From NCBI RefSeq assembly GCF_002362255.1, contig NZ_LPVV01000003.1:1-64000 (forward strand): DNA of 64,000 bases. The letters run 5' to 3'. The position numbers and the translations under genes were made by a program. Origin of the DNA: Microbacterium sp. SZ1. Lineage in GTDB: Bacteria > Actinomycetota > Actinomycetes > Actinomycetales > Microbacteriaceae. Below are positions 12,726-21,817 of the stretch, in pieces; within the stretch, counting starts at the first letter, position 1, and the number at the start of each line of letters is the position of its first letter. The notes below the pieces were generated by a model, which saw nothing but the letters and a program-made list of their open reading frames with translations, made no database searches and had not been told where the DNA came from.

Positions 12726-12833
12726 GCTTCTACCTTAACGGTCGGACCCTTCGCGGAACTCAGGGTGCAGTGTCGGGGGCCGGGGCGGCGACACCGGCAC
12801 TCGACCGCCGGGCAGGCAGGAGCGCGGGGTCGC
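12726..12833 (-). promoter_or_regulatory. Candidate attenuator region before argC
   Basis: Between the putative Arg-rich leader peptide and argC the minus strand holds two hairpins that share bases and could exclude one another: GCCGG pairing with CCGGC, and GTGTCG pairing with CGACAC. No U-run follows, so Rho-dependent or translational control is as likely as classical termination. Confidence 0.25.
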
Positions 12834-12914
12834 CTAGAGTCGGCGGCCGCCGCGGCGTCGGCGCACAGCGATGATGCTCGGAGCGAGCGTCAGGGTGGCG
12901 GGGGCCGAAGGCAT
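12834..12914 (-). CDS. Possible Arg-rich leader peptide of the arg operon
   Basis: A 26-codon frame, MPSAPATLTLAPSIIAV followed by RRRRGGRRL and a stop, lies co-oriented 108 bp upstream of argC. Six of its last nine residues are Arg, clustered at the end as in attenuation leader peptides. There is no Shine-Dalgarno sequence, but a promoter-like TTGCGC-18 bp-TATCGT ends 6 nt before the ATG, the layout of a leaderless actinobacterial transcript. Arg-rich frames also arise by chance in GC-rich DNA, so this stays tentative. Confidence 0.4.
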   Translation of the reverse strand: MPSAPATLTLAPSIIAVRRRRGGRRL

Positions 12915-12920
12915 GCCGCG

Positions 12921-12950
12921 ACGATAGCGCGCCCCTCGCAGGACGCGCAA
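12921..12950 (-). promoter_or_regulatory. Candidate arg operon promoter (leaderless)
   Basis: On the minus strand a -35-like TTGCGC (12945-12950) and a -10-like TATCGT (12921-12926) are separated by 18 bp. The -10 ends 6 nt before the ATG of the putative leader peptide, so transcription would begin at or next to that A. Confidence 0.4.
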
Positions 12951-13023
12951 ATCGGCCGCGTCACAGGAGGTGGCTCCCGCACGGAGCCCGGTTGCCCGCC
13001 ATCCGCGCGACGACCGTCCCCCC

Positions 13024-13989
13024 TTAACTGAGGAGGCTCAAGAGGGCGAGTTCGTCGTCGCGGGTGAGCCCCGCGCGTCGCGGGCGGTCGACGCCGCGTC
13101 GGTCCTCATCGGCGATGACCGTCGCGACCGTGTCCTCGAGCGGTCGGAGGCCGCCGCCCGCCTCGCGATATCGATCGTTCGACCGTCGCATGAAGCCCGG
13201 CATCTCAGCGGGCAGCCACAGCGGCAGCGACCTCTCCCCCGCCCAGTAGTTCACGTTCTGCGCGACGAGCCAGTCGTCCGTCGCCTCGACGGTGTCGCCG
13301 TCATGCTGCGCGGTCGAGCGGAACAGCGCGAGCACGTCGGAGAGCGGATGCCGGTCGCCGATCGCATTCACGACGCCGGTGGCCGCTGTCGTCACGACGA
13401 ACTCTGCGAGGTCGGCGACATCGATGACCTGCGCATCCCGGCCGTCGGCGGTCGGCACGAGCACGGGCTCCGTCCGCGCCCGGAGGAACGCCGCCGCCCA
13501 ATAGCCGAACCGGTCGCTCGGATCGCCGTCGCCGACGATGAGCCCCGGCCGGACGATCAGCATGCGGTCCTCGCCGAGCTGGCGAACGGCGTTCTCGGCG
13601 GCGACCTTCTGGGCCCCGTACTCGTCCTCGCCGGACGTGGCCGGAGCGACGAGGGGCGCGGTCTCGTCGGCATCGATCGTCACGTCGTCGGCGTAGACCG
13701 ACATCGATGAGACGTAGGTCCACCGGCCCGCTCGCTCGCGGAGCGCTTCCACGGCCGCGCGGACGTGATCGGCTCGGGACGAGACGTCGACGACGTGGTC
13801 CCAGTCGGTGCGCGAGACGACGTCGTAGGCATCCGGGTCGTCGCGGTCGCCGATCGCGAGCGTCGCTCCGTCAGGCGCCGGGCGCTCGCCTCGCGCGAGA
13901 CACGTCACCGCTGCGCCCGACAGCAGCCAGCGTCGCGCGATGCGCCCCGACAACCACCCCGTTCCGCCGAGGATCAGTACATCCGCCAT
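13024..13989 (-). CDS. NAD(P)-dependent epimerase/dehydratase-like protein
   Basis: A 321-aa extended-SDR protein. The cofactor loop is GGTGWLSGRIARR at residues 8-20. The active-site area has SSMSVYAD, followed by a degenerate YGAQK (Y-x-x-x-K, around residue 127). GLIVGDGDPSDR follows. It resembles the actinobacterial reductases annotated as NAD-dependent epimerases; the substrate is unknown. It ends next to the argC upstream region and is transcribed in the same direction. Confidence 0.75.
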   Translation of the reverse strand: MADVLILGGTGWLSGRIARRWLLSGAAVTCLARGERPAPDGATLAIGDRDDPDAYDVVSRTDWDHVVDVSSRADHVRAAVEALRERAGRWTYVSSMSVYADDVTIDADETAPLVAPATSGEDEYGAQKVAAENAVRQLGEDRMLIVRPGLIVGDGDPSDRFGYWAAAFLRARTEPVLVPTADGRDAQVIDVADLAEFVVTTAATGVVNAIGDRHPLSDVLALFRSTAQHDGDTVEATDDWLVAQNVNYWAGERSLPLWLPAEMPGFMRRSNDRYREAGGGLRPLEDTVATVIADEDRRGVDRPRRAGLTRDDELALLSLLS

Positions 13990-14051
13990 GGGTCCATGTC
14001 ACCAGCATCCTCGCTGCAGCGGAAGGGGCATCCGCTGTCAGCGGAGGCCCA

Positions 14052-14771
14052 TCAGGGCGCGCGCAGGTCCTCGAGCCCGTCGAGAACCGGCACGGTCCAC
14101 GTGGGATCAGGGCGCCAGGCGATCCACTCGGGGCCGAACGGCCAGTCCCCGGCGGTGAACGAGGCGATGGCCGCTGCGGCGTGCTCGTTGATGTGCGCCG
14201 CCTGATCGCTGTCCAGGCGGCCCTGCTCGATGGCGGCGACGAGCTCGTCCTCGTCCTTCATGCTGATCCGTCCGTCCGGCTCGATCTCGACGTCGAGCAC
14301 ATGGTCCGACGTGAAGGTCGCGTGGTCGGTGCGCAGATGCGCGTTCTCGAGGTTCACGTACCACCCGGCGAAGGTCCAGTCGGCACCCGTCGCCTCACTC
14401 CAGAACAGCCAGACCGACCATGGTCGACCGGCCGGCGCGATCCGCAGGATGCCGTTGCCCACCCACTCCTCGACGATGCGCCGACGCGGTTCGATCCAGC
14501 GCCGCTCGAGCGGAACAGTGCGCACGCGCTGCCCGTCCGCCGCGCCCTGGCCCTCCTGTTCGGTCCCCGGCGCGAGCCAGGCGACGAGCCCGCGCTCATC
14601 ATCGCGGACGACCCGCATCGGAGCGATCGTCGAGGGCTCGCCGCGCAGCCACCCCGGCTTGCGGTAGTGCCAGTCGATCTGATCTCCTGGCGCGAGAAAA
14701 GGCGGCTCGCCCAGCGGACGCGTCCCGTGCGGTGCCGACGGCGGCGTGGGGTGCGGGTTCACGGTCGTCAT
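14052..14771 (-). CDS. DUF402 domain protein
   Basis: The start MTTVNPHPTPPSAPHGTRPL at 14771 gives 239 aa; the longer upstream frame is a pheT shadow. The DUF402 core (about 105-200) shows WTFAGWYVNLENAHLRTD, then DHVLDVEIEPDGRISMKDED. This is the fold of FomD and nucleoside di/triphosphatases (family knowledge), where the Asp/Glu cluster binds Mg. The activity here is not determinable. Confidence 0.8.
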   Translation of the reverse strand: MTTVNPHPTPPSAPHGTRPLGEPPFLAPGDQIDWHYRKPGWLRGEPSTIAPMRVVRDDERGLVAWLAPGTEQEGQGAADGQRVRTVPLERRWIEPRRRIVEEWVGNGILRIAPAGRPWSVWLFWSEATGADWTFAGWYVNLENAHLRTDHATFTSDHVLDVEIEPDGRISMKDEDELVAAIEQGRLDSDQAAHINEHAAAAIASFTAGDWPFGPEWIAWRPDPTWTVPVLDGLEDLRAP

Positions 14772-14804
14772 CTCGCCACGATACCGGTGAGCCGGCCCGA
14801 GCAT

Positions 14805-14833
14805 GTGCCGCATCCGCCATCGGGATGCGGCAC
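14805..14833 (-). terminator. pheST terminator hairpin
   Basis: A perfect 11-bp stem (GTGCCGCATCC / GGATGCGGCAC) with a 7-nt loop begins 11 nt past the pheT stop codon on the minus strand. Confidence 0.6.
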
Positions 14834-14844
14834 GCGTCTCGGAT

Positions 14845-17367
14845 TCAGTCGCGGATCGTGGCGCCGAAGCGCTCTGTGGCGATGGCCACGCCCGCGAGCT
14901 TCGCGTCGGTCGCCTCCGCCGCGGTGAGCGTGCGATCGTCGGCGCGGAAGCGCAGCGCGAACGTGAGGCTCTTGGCGCCGTCGGGCAGTCCCTCGCCGCG
15001 GTAGTCGTCGACGAGACCCACGGACTCGAGCAGCTCCCCCGCACCCTCGATGAGGGCCGCGCGGACATCGCCCGCCGGCACCTCAGCGGGCACGACGAGC
15101 GAGACGTCCTGCGTCGCCGCGGGGAACGTGGACAGCGAGGGCGCGACCGACTTCGCGCCGGCGAGCGACAGGATGCCGTCGAGGTCGAGCTCGACCACGG
15201 TCGCGCGGCCGGGCAGATCAGCGGCGGAGGCGACGTCGGGGTGGAGCTCGCCCACGTACCCGACCTCGGCGCCGTCGACGGTGAGCACGCCCGTGCGCCC
15301 CGGATGAAGCGCCGCACGCTGCGACTGGGCGACATCGATCGTCACGCCGGCCGCTTCACCGATGACTCGCACGGCATCCAGCGCTTCCGAAAGGCCGGAG
15401 GGCTCCGCCGCACGGCCAGGCTGACGCGCCGCGGTGTTGCCGGTGAGCAGCACCGCGACATGGCGGTGCTGCGGCGGGATGGAGGCGTTCAGCTGCGCAA
15501 GCGTCTCATCGGAGGGCCGCGCGCCCAGCGGCGGCACCTCGTCGGTGCCGTACGTGACGCCGGGCTCGGGCAGGAAGACGACACCGGTCTCGAACAGCGC
15601 GAGATCGGTCAGGCCGCGCGAGATGTTGCGGTGCGCGGTCTGAAGGAGCCCGGGGACGAGCGAGCGACGCAGGTACGGGGCCGACCCGTCGAGCGGATTC
15701 GCCAGGCGGATGCTCGGCAGGTGCTCCCCCGATGCCGAGCCGTGCAGGTCGTTCTGCGCTTCCGTCGTGAACGGGAACGACGGCGTCTCGACCAGACCCG
15801 CTGCGGCGAGAGCGTTCGCGACGCGACGACGCCCCTGCTGGTGAGCGGTCAGACCCCGGCCTGACGGCGGGGTGGGCAACACCGACGGGATGCGGTCGAG
15901 GCCGTGGATGCGTGCGACCTCCTCGGCGAGCGACCACTTGTCGGTGATGTCGGGCCGCCAGGTCGGGGGGATGACGGTCCAGCCGGCTCCCTCGGCGCTC
16001 GAGTCCGCCAGCGGAGCCACTTCGGCGCCGATCATCGTCAGCGCGTCGGCGATCTCGGCATCCGTGTAGTCGACGCCGATGAGCCCCTGCACGAAACCGG
16101 CGGGGAGCTCGATCTCGGCGACGAAGATCTCGGCGAAGAGCGCACCGCCCTCGTCCGTCAGCGTTCCCCCGGCGAGCTCGACCATGAGGTCGGCGGCGCG
16201 ACGGGCGGCGACGAACGGCACGAGCGGATCGACTCCGCGCTCGAAGCGCTTGGACGCCTCGCTCGGCAGCTTGTGCCGGCGTGCCGTGCGCGCGATCGTG
16301 ATCGGGTCGAAGGTGGCCGCCTCGATGAGCACGTTGCTCGTCGTCTCGCTCATCTCTGTGGTGCCGCCTCCCATCACGCCGGCGAGGCCGATGGGACCGG
16401 ACTCGTCGGTGATCAGAAGGTCCTCGACGTGGAGCTTCCGCTCCTGACCGTCGAGCGTGGTCATCTTCTCCCCCGGCGTCGCGCGTCGGACGGTGATGCC
16501 CCCCTGGAGCTTGTCGAGGTCGTAGCCGTGAAGAGGCTGGCCGAGCTCGAGCATCACGTAGTTGGTGATGTCGATCAGCACGCCCAGGGACCGCATGCCG
16601 GCGAGCGACAGGCGCGCGATCATCCACGGTGGCGTGGGGCGCGTCGGGTCGACGTCGCGGACGACCCGGGTGACGAACTCGCTCGCCCCGGCCCGGCCGC
16701 GGATGGGCGCGGCGTCGTCGACGACGGCGGTATGGCCGGTGCCCGGCTGCAGCTCGGCGAAGTCCCGCTCGGCGGGGTCGCGGAACTTCGCGCCCGTCGC
16801 GTGCGAGTACTCGCGTGCGATGCCGCGCACCGAGAACGCGTAGCCGCGGTCCGGCGTGACGTTCACGTCGACCGCGACGTCGTCGAGGCCGAGCAGCGCG
16901 ATCGCGTCGGCGCCGACGGGAGCATCGATGCCGAGGTCCGACAGCACCAGGATGCCGTTGTGCTCGTCGCCGAGGCCGAGTTCGCGCGCCGAGGCGATCA
17001 TGCCGTCGGACACATGCCCGTAGGTCTTGCGCGCCGCGATGGGGAACGGACCAGGCAGCACGGCGCCGGGAAGCGTCACGACGACCTTGTCGCCGACGAC
17101 GAAGTTGTGCGCGCCGCAGACGATGCCGCGGACGCCGCCGTTCTCCTCGCCGACGTCGACCTGGCACCAGTTGATGGTCTTGCCGTTCGACTGGGGCTCC
17201 GGCTCGAGCGACAGCACCTGCCCGACGACGATCGGACCCTGCAGGTCGAAGCGGTGGACATCCTCCTCCTCGAACCCGACGGAGACCATCGCCGCGAGGA
17301 CGTCCTCGGGCGTCGCATCCGCTGCCACATCGACGTATTCACGCAGCCACGAGAGCGGGACGCGCAT
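14845..17367 (-). CDS. pheT: Phenylalanine--tRNA ligase beta subunit
   Basis: The large subunit of the alpha2-beta2 PheRS. It binds tRNA, edits Tyr-tRNA and completes the enzyme. The start MRVPLSWLREYVDVAADATP at 17367 overlaps the pheS stop (ATGA) and gives 840 aa. In order: N-terminal EMAP-like tRNA-binding domain (about 40-150, with SNGKTINWCQVDVG), B3/B4 editing domain, B5 domain, catalytic-like core, and a C-terminal ferredoxin-fold anticodon-binding domain ending in ATERFGATIRD. Confidence 0.95.
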   Translation of the reverse strand: MRVPLSWLREYVDVAADATPEDVLAAMVSVGFEEEDVHRFDLQGPIVVGQVLSLEPEPQSNGKTINWCQVDVGEENGGVRGIVCGAHNFVVGDKVVVTLPGAVLPGPFPIAARKTYGHVSDGMIASARELGLGDEHNGILVLSDLGIDAPVGADAIALLGLDDVAVDVNVTPDRGYAFSVRGIAREYSHATGAKFRDPAERDFAELQPGTGHTAVVDDAAPIRGRAGASEFVTRVVRDVDPTRPTPPWMIARLSLAGMRSLGVLIDITNYVMLELGQPLHGYDLDKLQGGITVRRATPGEKMTTLDGQERKLHVEDLLITDESGPIGLAGVMGGGTTEMSETTSNVLIEAATFDPITIARTARRHKLPSEASKRFERGVDPLVPFVAARRAADLMVELAGGTLTDEGGALFAEIFVAEIELPAGFVQGLIGVDYTDAEIADALTMIGAEVAPLADSSAEGAGWTVIPPTWRPDITDKWSLAEEVARIHGLDRIPSVLPTPPSGRGLTAHQQGRRRVANALAAAGLVETPSFPFTTEAQNDLHGSASGEHLPSIRLANPLDGSAPYLRRSLVPGLLQTAHRNISRGLTDLALFETGVVFLPEPGVTYGTDEVPPLGARPSDETLAQLNASIPPQHRHVAVLLTGNTAARQPGRAAEPSGLSEALDAVRVIGEAAGVTIDVAQSQRAALHPGRTGVLTVDGAEVGYVGELHPDVASAADLPGRATVVELDLDGILSLAGAKSVAPSLSTFPAATQDVSLVVPAEVPAGDVRAALIEGAGELLESVGLVDDYRGEGLPDGAKSLTFALRFRADDRTLTAAEATDAKLAGVAIATERFGATIRD

Positions 17368-18407
17368 CACACCACCATCCCGTACTGCTCGCTGAAACGG
17401 ACATCGCCCTCGGCCATGTCGCGCATGTCCTGCACATCGCTGCGGAACATGAGTGCCCGCTCGACGCCCATCCCGAACGCGAAGCCGCTGTACACGTCGG
17501 GATCGATCCCCGCCGCGCGCAGCACATTCGGGTTCACCATGCCGCATCCTCCCCACTCGATCCAGCGCGCTCCGCCCTTGAAGGTCGGGTGCCACAGGTC
17601 GAGCTCCGCCGAGGGCTCCGTGAACGGGAAGAAGTTCGTGCGGAAGCGGGTCTTCGCCTCCGGGCCGAAGAGCTGGCGCGCGACGTGGTCGAGCGTGCCC
17701 TTCAGGTGGGCCATCGAGATGCCCTTGTCGATCACAAGGCCCTCGAACTGCGTGAACACCGGCAGGTGCGTCGCGTCGAACTCGTCGGTCCGGTAGACGC
17801 GGCCGGGGCACAGCACGTAGATGGGCACATCGCGGTCGAGCATCGAGCGCACCTGCACGGGGCTGGTGTGGGTGCGCATCACGAGGTGGCGCGACGTGGG
17901 GTCGACGTAGAACGTGTCCTGCTCCTGGCGAGCGGGGTGGTCGACGTCGAAGTTCAGCGCGTCGAAGTTGAACCACTCGTGCTCGAGCTCCGGACCCTCG
18001 GCGATCTCCCACCCCATGCCGACGAAGATGTCGGATATCTGCTCGCTGAGAAGCGTGAGCGGATGCCGGGCGCCCACGCGCGAACGCGAGGAGACCGCGG
18101 TGATGTCGACGCGCTCGGACTCCAGCCGGGCCGCGACCTCGGCGGCGGCCAGTTCGGACTCCTTGGAGGTGAGGGCCTGGGTCACGCGTCCGCGTCCCTG
18201 ACCGACGAGCTTGCCGAACGCCGCCTTGTTCTCGGGGGCGACCTGACGCATCGAGGCGTTGAGCACCGCGAGCGGCGATCCCTCCGCGACGTGCGCTGCG
18301 CGGGCGGCTTTCAGCTCGGCGGTGTCGGCTGCGGCGGCGATGGCATCGAGCGCCGCCGCGACAGCGGCTTCGACCGCCTCCGGGGTGATTTCGAGAGACT
18401 CAGACAC
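17367..18407 (-). CDS. pheS: Phenylalanine--tRNA ligase alpha subunit
   Basis: Catalytic subunit of PheRS; 346 aa, the normal length. The coiled-coil tRNA-binding arm covers about residues 1-90. Class II motifs follow: motif 1 (HPLTLLSEQISDIFVGMGW), motif 2 (RVYRTDEFDATHLPVFTQFE) and motif 3 (GFAFGMGVERALMF). Co-translated with pheT. No pheM-like leader was recognised upstream. Confidence 0.96.
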   Translation of the reverse strand: MSESLEITPEAVEAAVAAALDAIAAAADTAELKAARAAHVAEGSPLAVLNASMRQVAPENKAAFGKLVGQGRGRVTQALTSKESELAAAEVAARLESERVDITAVSSRSRVGARHPLTLLSEQISDIFVGMGWEIAEGPELEHEWFNFDALNFDVDHPARQEQDTFYVDPTSRHLVMRTHTSPVQVRSMLDRDVPIYVLCPGRVYRTDEFDATHLPVFTQFEGLVIDKGISMAHLKGTLDHVARQLFGPEAKTRFRTNFFPFTEPSAELDLWHPTFKGGARWIEWGGCGMVNPNVLRAAGIDPDVYSGFAFGMGVERALMFRSDVQDMRDMAEGDVRFSEQYGMVV

Positions 18408-18440
18408 GAGAGTCGAGTCTACCGGCGCACAGTGCCGCGC

Positions 18441-19388
18441 TCAGACGCCGCCTGTGCCGGTACTCGTGCCGTCGAACTTGCCTGCGCCCCGCTGCATGGC
18501 GATCAGCTCGGTGTTCGTGCCGCCCTCGTGCTGACGGGGGTCAGGTCCCTCGTTCGGCCCGCCGGGCGCCCCCGCGCCTCCGCGGAGCTTGGGCGACCGC
18601 CGGGTGCGGATCTCCAGCCAGCGAGCGATGCCCGACAGGATGAGGCACATGACGATGTAGATGCCGCCGATAACGAACGCGGACTGCAGCACGGGGCGTC
18701 CCTGCTGCGACGTCAGCTGCTTCGCGAAGTACAGCAGCTCGGGGTACGTGATGATGAACCCGAGCGCGGTGTCCTTGAGGGTCACGACGAGCTGGGCGAC
18801 GATCACCGGCAGCATGGCACGGATCGCCTGAGGCAGGAGGATGAGGCGCATGACGCCGCTCTTGCGAAGACCGATCGCGTAGCCGGCCTCCTTCTGACCG
18901 CGGGGCAGCGACTCGACGCCCGCGCGGATGACCTCGGCGAGCACCGAGCCGTTGTAGACCATGAGCGCGATCACGACGGCCCAGTACGGCTCCATCTTCA
19001 CGCCGACCGTCGGCAGTCCGTAGTAGAGCAGCATCATGAGCACGAGCACGGGAACCGCGCGGAAGACCTCGGTGATGACGGTCACGGGCACGCGGATCCA
19101 CGCGTGATCCGACAGACGACCGATCGCGAGGACGAACCCGACGACGAGGCTCAGCACACCTGCGAGGGCGAACGCCGCGAGGGTGCGACCGAGGGCGCCG
19201 AAGATCTGGGTCCACACGGCGCTGAAGGTGAAGACGTACCAGCGCGATGCGTCGAACTGCCCGCTGACCGCGAAGCGCCAGACGATGAAGCCGAGCAGGG
19301 CCAGGATGACGACGACGGTCGCCACCCCGAGCAGCCGGTTCCGCAGGATGGCCTTGGGACCGGGGACGTCGTACAGGACGGAAGTCAT
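18441..19388 (-). CDS. gluD: Glutamate-type ABC transporter permease (GluD-like)
   Basis: Polar amino-acid ABC permease, 315 aa, with about five membrane spans. The EAA loop that docks the ATPase reads RGQKEAGYAIGLRKSGVMRL. It has a hydrophilic Gly/Pro-rich C-terminal tail of about 40 residues. The start MTSVLYDVPGP at 19388 overlaps the gluC stop by 4 bp. The order A-B-C-D matches the corynebacterial gluABCD glutamate uptake operon, from which the name is taken. Confidence 0.85.
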   Translation of the reverse strand: MTSVLYDVPGPKAILRNRLLGVATVVVILALLGFIVWRFAVSGQFDASRWYVFTFSAVWTQIFGALGRTLAAFALAGVLSLVVGFVLAIGRLSDHAWIRVPVTVITEVFRAVPVLVLMMLLYYGLPTVGVKMEPYWAVVIALMVYNGSVLAEVIRAGVESLPRGQKEAGYAIGLRKSGVMRLILLPQAIRAMLPVIVAQLVVTLKDTALGFIITYPELLYFAKQLTSQQGRPVLQSAFVIGGIYIVMCLILSGIARWLEIRTRRSPKLRGGAGAPGGPNEGPDPRQHEGGTNTELIAMQRGAGKFDGTSTGTGGV

Positions 19389-20032
19389 CGCGCGATCCTC
19401 CACTTGTTCTCGAGATACCGCTGGAGCCAGCTGAGCAGCAGGACGAGGGCGACGAAGATCGCCGCGACCCACAGGAGGACGACGAGCGCGTTCTCACCGC
19501 GCTCGCTGAGGTAGGAGCGGATCGCTCCCAGCTCCAGGACCGAGAAGCCTGCGGCGACCGTGGTGTTCTTGAGCAGCGCGATGAACACGCTCATCATGGG
19601 CGGCACGACCGACCGGAAGGCCTGCGGGAGGACGACCAGGGACATGACCTGCCCGAACGGGAGGCCGATCGCCCTGGCTGCCTCGGCCTGCCCGACGGGG
19701 ACGGTGTTGATGCCGGCACGCAGCACTTCGGCGACATAGGTCGCGGTGTAGATGCCGATCGCGAGGATGCCGAGGATGGTGGTGCTGAGCTTCGGCAGAC
19801 CCAGCTGGGGGTAGCCGAAGACGAAGAAGAAGAAGACGAGCGTCAGCGGGGTGTTGCGAATGAGGTTCACGTACACCGTGCCGACGCCGCGCGCGATCGG
19901 GACAGGCGAGACGCGCATGGCGCCCACGATGATCCCGAGGACGAGAGCGAGGACACCGCCGCCGAAGAAGATCAGCAGGGTGTTGCCCAGCGCTCTTCCC
20001 CACAGGTCGGTGTTTCCGAAGATGACGTCCAC
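19385..20032 (-). CDS. gluC: Glutamate-type ABC transporter permease (GluC-like)
   Basis: Second permease of the system, 215 aa. The EAA motif is VGQAEAARAIGLPFGQVMSL. The GTG start at 20032 (VDVIFGNTDLWGRAL) follows a GGGGAGGA ribosome site 4 nt upstream; upstream in-frame codons run into the intercistronic hairpin. A strong hairpin (20060-20086) separates it from gluB and probably lowers permease expression relative to the binding protein. Confidence 0.85.
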   Translation of the reverse strand: MDVIFGNTDLWGRALGNTLLIFFGGGVLALVLGIIVGAMRVSPVPIARGVGTVYVNLIRNTPLTLVFFFFVFGYPQLGLPKLSTTILGILAIGIYTATYVAEVLRAGINTVPVGQAEAARAIGLPFGQVMSLVVLPQAFRSVVPPMMSVFIALLKNTTVAAGFSVLELGAIRSYLSERGENALVVLLWVAAIFVALVLLLSWLQRYLENKWRIAR

Positions 20033-20059
20033 GCCGTCCTCCCCTTCTGAGTTCTGAGG

Positions 20060-20086
20060 AGGGGGCGGCCGCGGCGGCCGCCCCCT
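20060..20086 (-). terminator. Intercistronic hairpin between gluB and gluC
   Basis: GGGGGCGGCCG and CGGCCGCCCCC form an 11-bp stem with a 3-nt loop, extended by an A-T pair. Placed just after the binding-protein gene, it fits a partial terminator or an mRNA 3'-stabiliser that gives more binding protein than permease. Confidence 0.6.
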
Positions 20087-20102
20087 CGGGTCGTTCAGTC
20101 GA

Positions 20103-21011
20103 TCAGTCGACGGCCGGCTGGGTGACCTCGATGCCCGAGGACCCCAGGTTCTTGTCGAAGATCGCCTGCCAGGTGTCGCCGCCATCGGTGAACATCGTGT
20201 TGATGAACTCCTGCAGCGCGGCGTCGTCCTTGGCGAGGCCGACGCCGTAGCGCTCCTCGGTGAACGGCTCGCCGACCACCTTGAGGTTGTCGGGGTCCTG
20301 CGCCGCGTAGCCGATCAGGATCGCCTGGTCGGTCGTGACGGCCTGGACCTCGCCCGAGAGCAGTGCCTCGACGCACGCGGAGTACAGGTCGAACTCCTTG
20401 GTCGGGACCTCCGGGTAGTTGGTGCGGATGTTCTGGATGGGCGTCGAGCCGGTCGCCGAGCACACCGTGGTGTCGGCCGTGAGGTCGGCCTCGCTCTTGA
20501 TGTCGTCGTTGTCGGCGGCGACGAGCAGACCCTGGCCGGTGATGAAGTAGGGGCCGGCGAAGGCGATCTGCTCCTTGCGCTTGTCGGTGATCGAGTAGGT
20601 GCCGACGTAGTAGTCGATGTCGCCGTTCGTGATCGCCTGCTCGCGGTTCGCCGAGGCGATCGGCTTGAACTCGATCTTGTCCTCGTCGTAGCCGAGCGAG
20701 GCGGCGATCCAGCGGGCGATGTCGACGTCGAAGCCGGTCCGCTCGTTCGTGGTCACGTCGAGGTAGCCGAGACCGGGCTGGTCCTCCTTGACGCCGATGA
20801 CGACCTTGTCGCGCTCCTTGATGGCGTCGAACGTGGGGCTGCCCTCGAGGTCGACGTCCGTCGCCACCTCGAACCAGGTCGAGTCCTCTCCGCCCTCGTC
20901 GCCACCGGTGCCTCCGCCGGGGTTCGAGGGGCTGCCGCTGTTGCAGGCCGTCAGGGCGAGCAGTGCTGCGGCTGCGATACCGAGTCCTGCCAGTGTCCGT
21001 GTGCGTCGCAT
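20103..21011 (-). CDS. gluB: Glutamate-binding lipoprotein of ABC transporter
   Basis: A 302-aa SBP_bac_3 lipoprotein. The signal peptide MRRTRTLAGLGIAAAALLAL ends in the lipobox LTAC, and the mature protein begins at that Cys (residue 23). A Gly/Ser/Asp linker follows, then the binding core: GVKEDQPGLGYLD, TGFDVDIARWIA, DYYVGTYSITDKR. The Arg and Asp residues of such sites bind the amino-acid backbone (family knowledge). Second gene of the operon after gluA. Confidence 0.9.
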   Translation of the reverse strand: MRRTRTLAGLGIAAAALLALTACNSGSPSNPGGGTGGDEGGEDSTWFEVATDVDLEGSPTFDAIKERDKVVIGVKEDQPGLGYLDVTTNERTGFDVDIARWIAASLGYDEDKIEFKPIASANREQAITNGDIDYYVGTYSITDKRKEQIAFAGPYFITGQGLLVAADNDDIKSEADLTADTTVCSATGSTPIQNIRTNYPEVPTKEFDLYSACVEALLSGEVQAVTTDQAILIGYAAQDPDNLKVVGEPFTEERYGVGLAKDDAALQEFINTMFTDGGDTWQAIFDKNLGSSGIEVTQPAVD

Positions 21012-21067
21012 GTGCGTCTCCTTCGTGTGCTGTGTGTGCAGGGTCTGTGAAGTGTGCGGGGAAGGGC

Positions 21068-21817
21068 TCAGTGCGTGAGGAGCTTCGAGAGGAAGTCCTT
21101 CGCGCGGTCGCTCTTCGGGTTCGTGAAGAACTCCTCCGGCGTCGCCTCTTCGACGATCTGACCGTCGGCCATGAAGACGACGCGGTCTGCCGCTTTGCGC
21201 GCGAAGCCCATCTCGTGGGTGACGACGATCATCGTCATCCCCTCCTGGGCGAGTTCGACCATGACGTCGAGTACCTCGTTGATCATCTCGGGGTCGAGCG
21301 CGCTGGTGGGCTCGTCGAAGAGCATGACCTTCGGGTGCATGGCCAGGGCGCGCGCGATCGCGACACGCTGCTGCTGTCCGCCGGAGAGCTGGGCGGGGAG
21401 CTTCGACGCCTGCTGCGCGACGCCCACCCGCTCGAGCAGGGCCATGGCCTCCTTCTCGGCATCCGCCTTCTTCATGCCGCGGACCTTGATCGGGCCGAGC
21501 GTCACGTTCTCGAGGATCGTGAGGTGGGCGAAGAGGTTGAACGACTGGAACACCATGCCCACGTCGGCACGCAGGTTCGCGAGCCCCTTGCCCTCGGCGG
21601 GCAGCGCCTTGCCGTCGATGCTGATCGTCCCGCTCGTGATGGTCTCGAGGCGGTTGATCGTGCGGCACAGGGTGGACTTGCCGGAACCCGAAGGACCGAT
21701 CACGACCACGACCTCGCCGGCGTTCACCGTGAGGTTGATATCCGTGAGCGCCTGGAAGTCGCCGTAGTGCTTCTGCACATCGTCGACCACGACGAGGGGC
21801 TTATCAGAGGTCATCAT
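21068..21817 (-). CDS. gluA: Glutamate-type ABC transporter ATP-binding protein
   Basis: A 249-aa ATPase: Walker [13 protein letters not shown], signature [14 protein letters not shown], Walker [13 protein letters not shown], then the switch His in [10 protein letters not shown]. First gene of gluA-B-C-D. The tandem ATGATG start follows GGAG. The 365-bp region upstream presumably carries the operon promoter. Confidence 0.93.
   Translation of the reverse strand: MMTSDKPLVVVDDVQKHYGDFQALTDINLTVNAGEVVVVIGPSGSGKSTLCRTINRLETITSGTISIDGKALPAEGKGLANLRADVGMVFQSFNLFAHLTILENVTLGPIKVRGMKKADAEKEAMALLERVGVAQQASKLPAQLSGGQQQRVAIARALAMHPKVMLFDEPTSALDPEMINEVLDVMVELAQEGMTMIVVTHEMGFARKAADRVVFMADGQIVEEATPEEFFTNPKSDRAKDFLSKLLTH

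Noticed and set aside
12765..13031. 88-codon plus-strand frame upstream of argC
   Set aside because: Low-complexity composition and no ribosome site. The Arg-rich minus-strand frame in the same place has a promoter-like context.
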